Positions 14,490-23,516 of a stretch of 64,000 nt of DNA are shown here, piece after piece. Positions within the stretch are counted from its first letter, which is position 1. Every line of letters begins with the position of its first letter. The position numbers and the translations under genes are program-made. The notes under the pieces are model-generated. The model ran no database searches. It saw only the letters and a list, made by a program, of their open reading frames with translations, and was not told where the DNA came from. The stretch spans positions 172,362 through 236,361 of the forward strand of contig NZ_SBLC01000001.1 of the NCBI RefSeq assembly GCF_004054105.1, read 5' to 3'. This DNA is from Falsigemmobacter intermedius. Lineage in GTDB: Bacteria; Pseudomonadota; Alphaproteobacteria; Rhodobacterales; Rhodobacteraceae.

Positions 14490-17026
14490 GCGATACTGAC
14501 GGCAAAAAACCCCTCGGGCTGGGTGGCGGGACGCGTGGTCCGGGCCAGGTGAAGCAAAGCTTCAGCCACGGCCGCACGAAATCCGTTGCTGTGGAGGTCA
14601 AACGCAAACGCGTTGTGGTCCCCCAAAAGCCTGGCGGTGCCGGTGGTGCCGGCGGCTCCTCGCATTCTCTCGGGGATCCCTCGAAGCGCCCGGCCGGCAT
14701 CTCCGATGCTGAGATGGAACGCCGTCTCGCTGCTCTGCGCGCTGCAAAAGCGCGCGAGGCAGACGAGGCTGCACAGCGTGCTGCTGATGAAAAGGCACGC
14801 GAAGAAGAACGCCAGCGCAAGCGTGAAGAGCTTGAAGCCCGCGAACGCGAAGAGCGTGAGCGTGCAGAAGCTGCTGCCCGCAAGGCGGAAGAAGAAGCCC
14901 GCCTGAAAGCGGAAGAGGATGCAAAAGCCAAGCGCGAGGCAGAGATTGCCCGCCGCGCCGCCAATGCTCCGGCCCGCGTTGCTGCGGCCACCGCAACCCC
15001 CGGCTCGCCGGCGGATGAACAGCGCCCGACCCCGAACCGCCCTGCACCGGCAAACACCGTGCAGCGCAAGGCCGAGCGTGAACGCGAAGAGCGTGGCAAC
15101 AACCGTGCCCGCACCGGTGACGAAGGTCGCCGTGCAGGCAAGCTGACCCTGTCGAACGCGACCTCGGAAGAGGGCGGTCGTCAGCGTTCGCTGGCTGCGA
15201 TGAAGCGCAAGCAGGAAAAAGCCCGTCAGAAAGCCATGGGTTTCGGCCAGAAAGCCGAAAAACAGGTTCGTGACGTGCAGCTGCCTGAGACCATCGTCGT
15301 TCAGGAACTGGCGAACCGGATGGCCGAACGTGCTGCCGATGTCGTCAAGTCCCTGATGAAGATGGGCATGATGGTCAGCATGAACCAGGCCATCGATGCG
15401 GATACTGCTGAGCTTGTGATCGAAGAATTCGGCCACAAAGCCGTGCGCGTCTCTGACTCGGACGTGGAACAGGTCATCGACACCGTCGTCGACTCGGAAG
15501 AAAATCTGCTGCCGCGTGCGCCGGTCGTTACCATCATGGGTCACGTTGACCATGGTAAGACCTCGCTTCTCGACCGCATCCGCAAAGCCAATATCGCGAC
15601 CGGTGAAGCCGGCGGGATCACCCAGCACATCGGTGCTTACCAGGTGAAAACGCCTTCGGGTCAGCTGGTGACTTTCCTCGATACCCCTGGCCACGCAGCG
15701 TTTACCTCGATGCGGGCCCGTGGTGCGAATGTCACCGACATCGTGGTCCTGGTCGTTGCAGCGGATGACGCTGTGATGCCGCAGACCGTTGAGGCGATCC
15801 ACCACGCGAAAGCGGCGGGCGTTCCGATCATCGTGGCCATCAACAAGATGGACAAGCATTCGGCGAACCCGACGAAAGTGCGTACCGACCTTCTGCAGCA
15901 CGAAATCGTTGTGGAAGCCATGTCGGGTGACGTCCAGGACGTCGAAGTCTCGGCTCATACGGGCATGGGCATCGACAAGCTTCTGGAAGCCATCTCACTG
16001 CAGGCAGAGATCCTTGAGCTGAAGGCCAACCCGAACCGTGACGGTATGGGTGCTGTGGTTGAAGCCAAACTCGACGTCGGCCGTGGTCCGGTTGCCACCG
16101 TTCTGGTTCAGAACGGCACTCTGCGCAAAGGCGATATCTTCGTCGTCGGCCAGAAGTGGGGTAAGGTTCGTGCGCTGCTGAACGACAAAGGCGAAACCAT
16201 TACTGAGGCCGGTCCTTCGACCCCGGTCGAAGTTCTGGGTCTCAACGGCACGCCTTCGGCTGGTGACGTTCTGAACGTCGTTCCGACCGAAGCGCAGGCC
16301 CGTGAGATTGCTGACTATCGTGAGCAGACCACCAAGGACAAACGCGCCGCTGCCGGTGCTGCAACCACGCTGGAACAGCTGATGGCGAAAGCCAAAGCCG
16401 ATCTGAACGTGGCAGAGCTGCCGGTCATCGTGAAAGCGGACGTTCAGGGTTCGGCTGAAGCCATCGTTCAGGCGCTGGAAAAAGTCGGCAACGAAGAAGT
16501 CCGTGTCCGCATCCTGCACTATGGTGTCGGCGCGATCACCGACTCGGACGTTGGTCTGGCAGAAGCCTCGAAAGCACCGATCCTGGCGTTCAACGTGCGT
16601 GCCAATGCGATGGCCCGTTCGTCGGCCCAGCAGAAAGGTGTCGAGATCCGCTACTACTCGATCATCTACGATCTGCTGGATGACATCAAAAAGGCGGCCT
16701 CGGGCCTGCTCAAAGCCGAAGTGCGCGAACACTTCATCGGCTATGCGCAGATCAAGGAAGTCTTCCGCATCACCGGCGTTGGCAACGTGGCTGGCTGTCT
16801 CGTTACCGAAGGTGTCGCCCGTCGTTCGGCTGGTGTGCGTCTTCTGCGCGACAACGTGGTTATCCACGAAGGCACGCTCAAGACCCTCAAGCGCTTCAAA
16901 GACGAAGTCAAAGAAGTGCAGTCGGGTCAGGAGTGCGGCATGGCCTTTGAGCGTTATGAAGACGTTCGTGCGGGCGATGTCATCGAGATCTTCGAGCGCG
17001 AGACGGTGGAACGCACCCTCGCCTGA
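14486..17026 (+). CDS. infB: translation initiation factor IF-2
   Basis: IF-2 is the GTPase that brings fMet-tRNA to the 30S subunit and joins the subunits. The 846-residue product has a long charged N-terminal region (about residues 70-200) rich in Ala/Glu/Arg, probably helical coiled coil, then the G domain with G1 [12 protein letters not shown] (about 352-363), G3 DTPGHAAF, G4 NKMD, followed by domains II, III and IV (C-terminal fMet-tRNA binding, with [16 protein letters not shown]). Internal starts for shorter IF-2 forms are likely but not proven here. The start overlaps the ylxR-like stop. A terminator follows. Confidence 0.97.
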   Translation: MSDTDGKKPLGLGGGTRGPGQVKQSFSHGRTKSVAVEVKRKRVVVPQKPGGAGGAGGSSHSLGDPSKRPAGISDAEMERRLAALRAAKAREADEAAQRAADEKAREEERQRKREELEAREREERERAEAAARKAEEEARLKAEEDAKAKREAEIARRAANAPARVAAATATPGSPADEQRPTPNRPAPANTVQRKAEREREERGNNRARTGDEGRRAGKLTLSNATSEEGGRQRSLAAMKRKQEKARQKAMGFGQKAEKQVRDVQLPETIVVQELANRMAERAADVVKSLMKMGMMVSMNQAIDADTAELVIEEFGHKAVRVSDSDVEQVIDTVVDSEENLLPRAPVVTIMGHVDHGKTSLLDRIRKANIATGEAGGITQHIGAYQVKTPSGQLVTFLDTPGHAAFTSMRARGANVTDIVVLVVAADDAVMPQTVEAIHHAKAAGVPIIVAINKMDKHSANPTKVRTDLLQHEIVVEAMSGDVQDVEVSAHTGMGIDKLLEAISLQAEILELKANPNRDGMGAVVEAKLDVGRGPVATVLVQNGTLRKGDIFVVGQKWGKVRALLNDKGETITEAGPSTPVEVLGLNGTPSAGDVLNVVPTEAQAREIADYREQTTKDKRAAAGAATTLEQLMAKAKADLNVAELPVIVKADVQGSAEAIVQALEKVGNEEVRVRILHYGVGAITDSDVGLAEASKAPILAFNVRANAMARSSAQQKGVEIRYYSIIYDLLDDIKKAASGLLKAEVREHFIGYAQIKEVFRITGVGNVAGCLVTEGVARRSAGVRLLRDNVVIHEGTLKTLKRFKDEVKEVQSGQECGMAFERYEDVRAGDVIEIFERETVERTLA

Positions 17027-17046
17027 TCGCAGGATCAATAAAATTG

Positions 17047-17075
17047 AAAAGGCGGGTCTTCGGATCCGCCTTTTT
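17047..17075 (+). terminator. bidirectional terminator after infB
   Basis: An AAAAGGCGG arm pairs with CCGCCTTTT around a TTCG-containing loop (17047-17075), with T runs on both strands; it also lies just past the stop of the convergent hydrolase gene. Confidence 0.85.
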
Positions 17076-17082
17076 CTTTGTC

Positions 17083-17799
17083 TCAGGCTTTGTCCTGGCG
17101 TGTGACTTCAGCGACCAGGGCGACCAGGGCAGAGGTCACGACCTCGGGCTGTTCCATCGGGGTCATATGGCCTGCCTCTTTTACGCGCAGGAACCTGGCG
17201 CGCGGGATCAGCGCGGCCATCTGCTCGTGCAGGGCCATAGGGGTGATCCGGTCTTCCTCACCACAGAGGATCAGGACGGGGCAGGTCAGGCTGGCCAGAA
17301 GTCTGCGGGTATCCGGTCGCTCAAGCAGGCTCTGGCGGATGAAAACCTCAGCGCCAAGGCGGGCCGTCATGGCCTGGATGCGGGTGGCGATATCGCCTTT
17401 GCTGATATTTTGCGGTGCCAGATAGCTTGCCAGCAGCCGGTCGCCCATGCCGATAAAGCGGGAGCCGTTCTGCACGGATTTCACCATGGCGAGGCGGCGG
17501 GCCTCAGCTTCCGGCGTGTCCGGCAGCATGGTGGTGTCCAGAAGCCCAAGGCCGAGGACCCTTGCCGGGGCGAGCCGGCAGATTCCCTGAGCAACGATGC
17601 CGCCTAGCGAAAAGCCCGTGAGGATGAAATCCCCGGAGTGCTCCGCCAGAACCTGGCGGGCGAGGGCCTCAAGGTTCTCACCTTGGGTGATATCGGCCAC
17701 TGTCACATCCGCCACCAGCGACAGCGGCGCGATCTGGTCCCGCCAGAGGTCCGCATCATTGAGGGTGCCGGGGATCAGGACAAGCGAGGGGCGGGGCAT
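17083..17799 (-). CDS. alpha/beta hydrolase
   Basis: A 238-residue alpha/beta-hydrolase without signal peptide, so cytoplasmic. It begins LVLIPGTLNDADLW (oxyanion-hole region), has the nucleophile elbow GFSLGG (Ser near residue 64), a cap region, then CPVLILCGEEDRITP (acid Asp) and EAGHMTPMEQPE (catalytic His). Substrate is not evident; the domain layout resembles small esterases and BioH/RutD-like enzymes. It is the last gene of a minus-strand set with a CaiB-type CoA transferase and an acyl-CoA dehydrogenase, so thioester or ester hydrolysis in the same pathway is possible. Confidence 0.8.
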   Translation of the reverse strand: MPRPSLVLIPGTLNDADLWRDQIAPLSLVADVTVADITQGENLEALARQVLAEHSGDFILTGFSLGGIVAQGICRLAPARVLGLGLLDTTMLPDTPEAEARRLAMVKSVQNGSRFIGMGDRLLASYLAPQNISKGDIATRIQAMTARLGAEVFIRQSLLERPDTRRLLASLTCPVLILCGEEDRITPMALHEQMAALIPRARFLRVKEAGHMTPMEQPEVVTSALVALVAEVTRQDKA

Positions 17800-17868
17800 G
17801 GGGGTATCCTCAGGAAACGATGGGAAAAGGATACTCTCTGCCTCCGCCTGCGACCAGCACAGCGCGTG

Positions 17869-18975
17869 TCAGACCTGGCGCGGCTTTTGCGGCAGGCTGG
17901 GGACTGCCCCATAGGCACGCTCTTCCCCGGCAAAGCGGGGGGCGGGGGCAGGGTAGCTGACCTGACCCTGCGGGGTCCCAACCGTGATGCGCCGCAGATG
18001 CGGATGGCGCGAGAGGGCCGCCATATCGTTCACAAAGGCGAAGGCGATATCCGCGCGGCTCAGGACCGCGGCCGCTTCCTCAGCACTCAGAGCGGCCAGG
18101 GCTGCAGCGACCCGGGCGTCGGTCTCAGAGCGGTTTTGTACCCGCGCCAGGTTCGTCGCAAAGCGGGCGTCCTGGCCCAAAGCAGCCTCGCCAAGAAGCT
18201 CAGCCGCCAGGCTGCGCCATTCGCGGTCATTTTGCACCGACAGCAGAATCTGCCCGCCGCAGCGGCAGTCAAAGACACCATAGGGCGCGATCGAGGGATG
18301 TCTCAGCCCGTTGCGACCTGGCGGTTGCCCGGCTTCCGCGTTCAGAAGCGGCACAGTCAGCCAGTCCGCCATGACGTCAAACATCGAGATATGGATATCC
18401 GCGCCCTGGCCCGTGACCCCGCGCCGGATCAGCGCCTCCAGGATCGCGGCATGGGCGGTGGCACCGGTGGCGATATCGACCACTGAAATTCCCACCCGGG
18501 CCGGGGACTCCGGTCCGCCGGTCAGTGAGGCGAGCCCGGATTCGGCCTGGATCAGCAGATCATAAGCCTTGCGCGAGGCCATGGGGCCGCTTTCGCCGTA
18601 ACCGCTGATCACGCAGCTGATGAGGCGCGGGTTGTGCTTTTGCAGGGCCTCAGCGCTGAACCCGAGCCGTGCCAGCGCGCCAGGTTTCAGGTTTTGCACC
18701 AGGACATCGGCGCCGCTTAGCAGATCCCACAGGACCTGGCGGTCGGCCTCCAGGCTCAGATCCGCAACCACCACCTCTTTGCCGCGATTGAGCCAGACGA
18801 AATAGCTCGACTGCCCCTTTGCCGCGCGGTCATAGCCACGGGCGAAATCGCCCTCGGGGCGCTCGATGCGGATCACCCGCGCGCCTGCATCCGCAAGGCG
18901 TGAGGTGGCAAAGGGGGCCGCGACCGCCTGTTCCACCGCAATGACCGTCAGCCCCTCCAGCGGCAGCACCATCAA
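17869..18975 (-). CDS. CaiB/BaiF family CoA transferase
   Basis: A 368-residue class III CoA transferase, which moves CoA between acyl-CoA and a free acid. Typical features are PLEGLTVIAVEQAVAAPFAT at the N-terminus, a Rossmann region with ARVIRIERPEGDFARGYD, WLNRGKEVVVADL, and AYDLLIQAESGLASLTG, the region that carries the catalytic Asp in the family. The length fits single-domain members (most are about 380-400). The ATG overlaps the stop of the acyl-CoA dehydrogenase, showing tight coupling. The substrate cannot be told from sequence; dicarboxylic or branched acids are usual for such pairs. Confidence 0.85.
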   Translation of the reverse strand: MMVLPLEGLTVIAVEQAVAAPFATSRLADAGARVIRIERPEGDFARGYDRAAKGQSSYFVWLNRGKEVVVADLSLEADRQVLWDLLSGADVLVQNLKPGALARLGFSAEALQKHNPRLISCVISGYGESGPMASRKAYDLLIQAESGLASLTGGPESPARVGISVVDIATGATAHAAILEALIRRGVTGQGADIHISMFDVMADWLTVPLLNAEAGQPPGRNGLRHPSIAPYGVFDCRCGGQILLSVQNDREWRSLAAELLGEAALGQDARFATNLARVQNRSETDARVAAALAALSAEEAAAVLSRADIAFAFVNDMAALSRHPHLRRITVGTPQGQVSYPAPAPRFAGEERAYGAVPSLPQKPRQV

Positions 18976-20135
18976 AAGCTCCTCGGCAGGCCCAGGATAT
19001 GTTCGGCGACGTAAGAGAGGATCAGGTTGGTCGAAATCGGCGCGACCTGGTAAAGCCGCGTCTCGCGGAATTTCCGCTCAACATCATATTCACAGGCAAA
19101 GCCGAAGCCGCCGTGAAACTGAATGCAGGCATTGGCCGCCTCCCAGGAGGCTTTGGCCGCGAGATATTTCGCCATATTGGCCTGGGCCCCGCAGTCGAGC
19201 CCTGCGTCATAGCGCCGGCAGGCTTCATAGCGCATGAGATTGGCGGCCTCGATCTCGATGAAGGCCTCGGCGATCGGGAACTGCACGCCCTGGTTCTGGC
19301 CGATGGGACGGCCAAAGACCACGCGCTCTTTGGCGTATTGGGTGACCTTATCAGTGAACCAATAGCCGTCCCCGATGCATTCCGCCGCGATCAGCGTGCG
19401 CTCAGCATTCAGCCCGGTGAGGATATATTTAAAGCCCTGGCCCTCTTCGCCGATCAGATTGTCGGCGGGGATTTCAAGCTCATCAAAGAAGACCTCATTG
19501 GTCTCATGGTTGACCATATTGAGGATGGGCCGGATCACCATGCCCGACTTCATCGCCTCTTTCACATCGACCAGAAAAATCGACAGGCCTTCCGATTTCT
19601 TCTTCACCTCGGCAAGCGGCGTGGTGCGCGCCAGCAGGATCATCAGATCTGAATGCTGAATGCGGCTGATAAAGACCTTCTGTCCGTTGATGACATAGCG
19701 GTCGCCGCGCTTGACGGCGGTGGTTTTGATTTTTGTGGTGTCGGTGCCGGTGGTGGGTTCGGTCACCGCCATGCTCTGCAGGCGCAGCTCGCCGCTGGCG
19801 ATTTTTGGCAGATAGAACCGGCGTTGTGCCTCTGATCCGTGGCGGATCAGGGTGTTCATATTATACATCTGCCCGTGGCAGGCGCCGGAATTGCCGCCCG
19901 CGCGGTTGATCTCTTCCATGATGACGGAGGCTTCCGTCAGCCCCAGGCCGGAGCCGCCGTAAGCCTCAGGGATCAGGGCCGCCATCCAGCCCGCTTTGGT
20001 CAGCGCTGCGACGAAGTCCTCCGGATAGCCCCGCGCCTCATCCACTTTGCGGTGATATTCGGCGGGAAAGTCTGCGCAGAGCGCGCGGACGGCATCGCGG
20101 ATGTCCTGGAAGGTGTCTTCGGCAGCGCGGGTCAT
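18972..20135 (-). CDS. acyl-CoA dehydrogenase family protein
   Basis: A 387-residue FAD-dependent dehydrogenase. It shows AVTEPTTGTDTTKIKTTA (FAD/substrate region), GEEGQGFKYILTGLNAERTL, and QFHGGFGFACEYDVERKFRE near the C-terminus. At the place where medium-chain enzymes carry the catalytic Glu (YEGTSEI), this one has QVAPIST (residues 363-369). Its catalytic base must therefore lie elsewhere, as in isovaleryl-CoA and long-chain dehydrogenases, or the reaction differs. It is the first gene of the operon with the CoA transferase (4-nt overlap), preceded by an inverted repeat that may be an operator. Confidence 0.85.
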   Translation of the reverse strand: MTRAAEDTFQDIRDAVRALCADFPAEYHRKVDEARGYPEDFVAALTKAGWMAALIPEAYGGSGLGLTEASVIMEEINRAGGNSGACHGQMYNMNTLIRHGSEAQRRFYLPKIASGELRLQSMAVTEPTTGTDTTKIKTTAVKRGDRYVINGQKVFISRIQHSDLMILLARTTPLAEVKKKSEGLSIFLVDVKEAMKSGMVIRPILNMVNHETNEVFFDELEIPADNLIGEEGQGFKYILTGLNAERTLIAAECIGDGYWFTDKVTQYAKERVVFGRPIGQNQGVQFPIAEAFIEIEAANLMRYEACRRYDAGLDCGAQANMAKYLAAKASWEAANACIQFHGGFGFACEYDVERKFRETRLYQVAPISTNLILSYVAEHILGLPRSF

Positions 20136-20194
20136 GGATCTCTCATGGCAGTTCGGTCTGCGCTGAGAGTGTGCGGCGGGCTGCTATAAGTCAA

Positions 20195-20218
20195 ATATCT
20201 GTATTCTCTGACAGATAT
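20195..20218. promoter_or_regulatory. inverted repeat upstream of acyl-CoA dehydrogenase, possible operator
   Basis: Perfect 8-bp arms, ATATCTGT (20195-20202) and ACAGATAT (20211-20218), 8 nt apart, 60 bp upstream of the gene start. The dyad fits a TetR/GntR- or LysR-type dimer. No regulator gene is adjacent. Confidence 0.5.
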
Positions 20219-20256
20219 CGCGTGATCTTATGGCAGCCCCCCCGGCAGGCGCGGGA

Positions 20257-21066
20257 TCAGAAATTCAGCTCAAAACCCGGCAGGCGCAGCTCTTTCATCA
20301 GGTCGCGCAGTTCCTGGCGGGCCGCGACGTTCGAGATGCTGAGGCTTTCGACACCGACATCTTTCAGATCCAGAAGCGTCAGCCCGCGCGGGAACAGTTC
20401 GCGGAAGATAACCCGCTCGGAGAAACCGGGGATCACGCGGAAGCCAATGCGGCGCGAGAGATCTTCCAGCGCTTTGCCGACCTTCTTCTTGTTATGCATC
20501 TGCTGGGCACCAAGGCGGTTGCGCAGCACGATCCAGTCGATCGGCTTCAGCCCGGCCTGGGCGCGCAGCTGACGGGCCTGCCAGACCATCTCGGCGTAGA
20601 TCGAGGGGCCTTTGATCTTGCCGGTCTCAGGCTCAATGCGGGCCAGCAGGTCAAAATCGACAAAGCTGTCGTTCATGGGCGTAATCAGCGTATCGGCCAG
20701 CGAATGGGCCAGCTGGCTCAGCCGCGTGTGGCTGCCGGGACAGTCGATCAGGATGAAATCGCACAGCTGGTCAAGTTCAGCCACCACCGAGGACAGGCGG
20801 TGGTCAGTGGCGTTCTCGCCAGGTTGCAGCGCGCCTGCAGCCACATCCGGCAGATCGCGCAGAATGGGCGTCGGCAGGTTCAGCCCGGTCTGCTGCAGAT
20901 AGGCCATGCGGTTTTCAATATAGCGCCCGAAGCTGCGCTGGCGCAGGTCCAGATCAACCGCGCCGACCCGAAAGCCCGCCCGTACCAGAGCCGTCGCCAC
21001 ATGCATACAGGTCGTGGATTTCCCCGAGCCGCCCTTTTCGTTGCCGACCGCGATGATATGCGCCAT
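20257..21066 (-). CDS. mipZ: division plane positioning ATPase MipZ
   Basis: MipZ is a ParA/MinD-type ATPase that forms a gradient from the ParB-bound poles and keeps FtsZ at midcell in alphaproteobacteria. The 269-residue product starts AHIIAVGNEKGGSGKSTTCM (deviant Walker A, residues 8-19) and has VDLDLRQRSFGRYIENR, the signature that separates MipZ from ParA, and FILIDCPGSHTRLSQLAHS (Walker B). No membrane-targeting helix is seen at the end. It stands alone, 122 bp from the acyl-CoA dehydrogenase and 43 bp downstream of the glycosyltransferase on the same strand, with which it may be co-transcribed. Confidence 0.93.
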   Translation of the reverse strand: MAHIIAVGNEKGGSGKSTTCMHVATALVRAGFRVGAVDLDLRQRSFGRYIENRMAYLQQTGLNLPTPILRDLPDVAAGALQPGENATDHRLSSVVAELDQLCDFILIDCPGSHTRLSQLAHSLADTLITPMNDSFVDFDLLARIEPETGKIKGPSIYAEMVWQARQLRAQAGLKPIDWIVLRNRLGAQQMHNKKKVGKALEDLSRRIGFRVIPGFSERVIFRELFPRGLTLLDLKDVGVESLSISNVAARQELRDLMKELRLPGFELNF

Positions 21067-21108
21067 GTGCCTCTCTCCGAAGTTCTTCCCTCGCGGCTAA
21101 AGCCTGCA

Positions 21109-22356
21109 TCACTTTTCCGCAAGCAGGCAGCTTTCATAAAGGCCGATGATCGTGTCTATTTTGCTGTCCCAGTCGTAGTGCCGCAGCACATGATCCCGCG
21201 CCTGCTGCCCGGCTGTGCGCGCTGCGCCGGCGTCCAGAGCCAGGCGGTCCATCATGGCGCTGAAGCCCGCAATCAGCGCTTCGGGGGAAGGAACGGGCAC
21301 CAGCCAGCCGGTCTGCGGTGTGATATAATCGGCAGGTCCGCCGTGATCGGCGGCAATCACCGGGCGGGCGCAGGCCATGGCCTCCAGAACCACAGCGCCG
21401 CCGGCCTCACGCAGGCTGGGCAGCACCAGGGCGCGGGCCGCGGCCAGCCTCCGGTTGCACTCGGCCTGAGGCAGAAAGCCGTAAAAGGTGATCCGGTCGG
21501 CCACGCCAAGGGCCTCAGCCCTGGCGCGGATCTCAGGCTCCATCACACCATCGCCGATAATACCGAGCCGTGCGGTTTTGCAGTCCATCCGTGCCAGGGC
21601 CTCCGGCAGATACTGCGCGCCCTTCAGTTCGATCAGGAGGCCGATGAACAAAAACTCGGGCGGCTCTCCGGTCAGTTCCGTGGGGTGCCACAATGCGCTG
21701 TCGATCCCGTTTTCAACCAGTTCAACAATGCGCGCAGGGGTGCCGGTCTCCCGGAGGGCGAGGGTGGTTCGCGGGTTGGCACTGAGCAGGAGCGCGGCGC
21801 GCAGCTTGCCGGGGGAGAGAGCATGAACGAGGCGGCGCAACGGGCGCCAAAGGGCCATCATGGCTTTGGCATCGAGGCCATCGCTTTGGCCTTTTCCAAA
21901 GCCCTCTGCCCTGGAAATATTGCCGTTCATCGGTCCGATCACCACCGGAGCGCCCATATCGTAAAGCAAAGACGGCTCGCGGGGGGAGACGGGGATGGGC
22001 TGATGCACCACACAGCCGAGCGGGTTTCGCGCGATCAGATCCCGCGCCAGCCGTCGGGCTTTGCGCTGCGAGAGATGGCGGCTCAGGTAGCCCAAGGTGA
22101 AATAGGCCAGCCGGTCGGGCAGCCTGCGTCCCATCTGCCAGCAAAGCCGGTTCAGAAAGGTATCGGGAAGGTAGTGGAGCCTCTCCGCTTCAGCCGGGAA
22201 AAGCAGGCTCAGCTCGGCGCGGCTGCGTTCATGCACGATCAGCTCAGCATCCACGCCACGTGCGCGCAGCAGCCGGAAGTAATGCACGGGCAAAGCGGCC
22301 TCACCGCCCATTTGCAGCGATGCATGTTCGGCCACCAGCAGGATACGCATTGCCAT
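21109..22356 (-). CDS. glycosyltransferase family 4 protein
   Basis: A 415-residue GT-B fold glycosyltransferase. The N-terminal half starts MRILLVAEHASLQMGGEAAL (GlyGly acceptor loop). The C-terminal half has FLFIGLLIELKGAQYLPEAL, RITFYGFLPQAECNRRLAAA and the sugar-nucleotide EX7E motif in LREAGGAVVLEAMA. There is no signal peptide, so it is cytosolic, probably acting on a lipid-linked or capsule/LPS acceptor. The frame is open upstream to 22623 but that part overlaps rpmE; I chose the ATG at 22356 with GGAGG 5 nt upstream. Alternatives at 22359 and 22350 are close. Confidence 0.85.
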   Translation of the reverse strand: MAMRILLVAEHASLQMGGEAALPVHYFRLLRARGVDAELIVHERSRAELSLLFPAEAERLHYLPDTFLNRLCWQMGRRLPDRLAYFTLGYLSRHLSQRKARRLARDLIARNPLGCVVHQPIPVSPREPSLLYDMGAPVVIGPMNGNISRAEGFGKGQSDGLDAKAMMALWRPLRRLVHALSPGKLRAALLLSANPRTTLALRETGTPARIVELVENGIDSALWHPTELTGEPPEFLFIGLLIELKGAQYLPEALARMDCKTARLGIIGDGVMEPEIRARAEALGVADRITFYGFLPQAECNRRLAAARALVLPSLREAGGAVVLEAMACARPVIAADHGGPADYITPQTGWLVPVPSPEALIAGFSAMMDRLALDAGAARTAGQQARDHVLRHYDWDSKIDTIIGLYESCLLAEK

Positions 22357-22493
22357 CATAGCCTCCCCGGCGTGAGCCCTGCCCCCTCGGCGAGGGTGAG
22401 GGCGCGGGGCCGCGCTTGTCAATCGGGATCTCGGAACGGACGTCGGAACGGGATTGTGCGCAGAGCCGAAACCCGGGGGGCAGAAACGAAAAA

Positions 22494-22513
22494 AGCGCAG
22501 CCGAAGCTGCGCC
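22494..22513 (-). terminator. terminator after rpmE (minus strand)
   Basis: Stem 22494-22501 with 22506-22513, a TTCG tetraloop on the minus strand, then six T. It separates rpmE from the glycosyltransferase. Confidence 0.88.
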
Positions 22514-22538
22514 TTTCCCGTATCCGAAGATCTCAGGC

Positions 22539-22760
22539 TCAGAAGCCGAGGCCTGCGTATTTGTTTTTGAACTTCGACACGCGGCCGCCGGTGTCCATCA
22601 GACGCGAATTGCCGCCGGTCCATGCCGGGTGAGCAAGCGGGTCGATGTCCAGCGCAAGGGTGTCACCCTCTTTGCCGTAGGTCGAGAAGGTCTGATAGGT
22701 CGAGCCATCGGTCATTTTGATGGTGATCGAGTGGTAGTCGGGGTGGATACCGTCTTTCAT
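22539..22760 (-). CDS. rpmE: 50S ribosomal protein L31
   Basis: A 73-residue L31, with [20 protein letters not shown] and [20 protein letters not shown]. It lacks the CxxC zinc ligands of the zinc-binding form, so it is the zinc-independent kind that alphaproteobacteria use. It lies 11 nt downstream of rplS, in the same transcript, and is followed by a terminator. Confidence 0.95.
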   Translation of the reverse strand: MKDGIHPDYHSITIKMTDGSTYQTFSTYGKEGDTLALDIDPLAHPAWTGGNSRLMDTGGRVSKFKNKYAGLGF

Positions 22761-22771
22761 CTCTCAGATCC

Positions 22772-23140
22772 TTACTTCGCGCGGTTGGTGGTGATTTCAG
22801 CGATACGGGCCGATTTGCCGCGACGCGAACGGAGGTAGTAGAGTTTCGCGCGACGCACGCGACCACGACGGATCACTTCGATCGAGTCGATGTTGGTCGA
22901 GTAGAGCGGGAATACGCGCTCAACGCCTTCGCCGAAGGAGATCTTACGCACGGTGAAAGCAGCTGCGATGGTCGCGCCGCCTTTACGGGCGATGCAGACG
23001 CCTTCGTAGTTCTGAACGCGCGAACGCGTACCTTCGGTTACTTTGTAACCGACGCGGATGGTATCGCCGGCTTTGAAATCCGGGATGGTCTTGCCGAGAG
23101 CGGCGATCTGTTCCGCCTCGAGCTGCGCAATAAGGTTCAT
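22772..23140 (-). CDS. rplS: 50S ribosomal protein L19
   Basis: A 122-residue L19, located at the 30S-50S interface. It carries [54 protein letters not shown] and the basic end [18 protein letters not shown]. In many bacteria it follows trmD, which is not here. The ATG at 23140 has GGAGA upstream. A clear promoter sits about 230 bp upstream, leaving an unusually long leader, and a short upstream frame ends with a TGA overlapping this ATG. Confidence 0.96.
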   Translation of the reverse strand: MNLIAQLEAEQIAALGKTIPDFKAGDTIRVGYKVTEGTRSRVQNYEGVCIARKGGATIAAAFTVRKISFGEGVERVFPLYSTNIDSIEVIRRGRVRRAKLYYLRSRRGKSARIAEITTNRAK

Positions 23141-23368
23141 GCGCCTGTCTCCTGTGTTTGCCCGCGGTATTTCCGCGAAGGGATGTCGGGCCAGGAACTC
23201 CTGGTCTTCGTCCGGGTCCGCGGTCTGAGAGAGCCTCTCAAAGCGCCCGCCGGAGTGTGGCCGCGATACTTTTTGACCCGGTGCTTCAGCCGCTGTCTGA
23301 GGAAGAAATCAGACGGCATCGGCCATGCCTTCGGGATTCACGCGGGAGATTCCCCGGTGAACCCCGGG
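23141..23368 (-). promoter_or_regulatory. long structured leader of rplS-rpmE with possible upstream ORF
   Basis: From the predicted start near 23362 the leader is about 220 nt. It contains several short hairpins, for example CGCGG/CCGCG and CCAGGA/TCCTGG on the minus strand. A 60-codon, Arg/Lys-rich frame (minus strand 23319-23137) starts with an ATG preceded by GAAGG and ends in a TGA that overlaps the rplS ATG. It may be a regulatory uORF or chance. Confidence 0.4.
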
Positions 23369-23397
23369 GCTATAGGCGCAATCCCTGGTCCGGTCAA
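23369..23397 (-). promoter_or_regulatory. promoter of rplS-rpmE
   Basis: On the minus strand TTGACC (23397-23392), 17-nt spacer, TATAGC (23374-23369). Confidence 0.65.
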
Positions 23398-23516
23398 GCG
23401 GATGGGCTGGCAAACTGCCAGGAAAATAAGGGCGAAGGCGCTGTCTCTGGTCGCGCGCAGTTGACGCGCAGGGGGCGGGAAGCTATCGGGCGGACTTCCG
23501 GCAAAAGGGGACTGAC

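Noticed and set aside
22357..22623. N-terminal extension of the glycosyltransferase frame
   Set aside because: It overlaps rpmE and its terminator and is rich in Arg/Pro without similarity; the GGAGG-preceded ATG at 22356 starts exactly at the GT4 fold.
20230..22632. An 800-codon plus-strand frame opposite mipZ and the glycosyltransferase
   Set aside because: Both minus-strand genes have clear family motifs; this frame has none.
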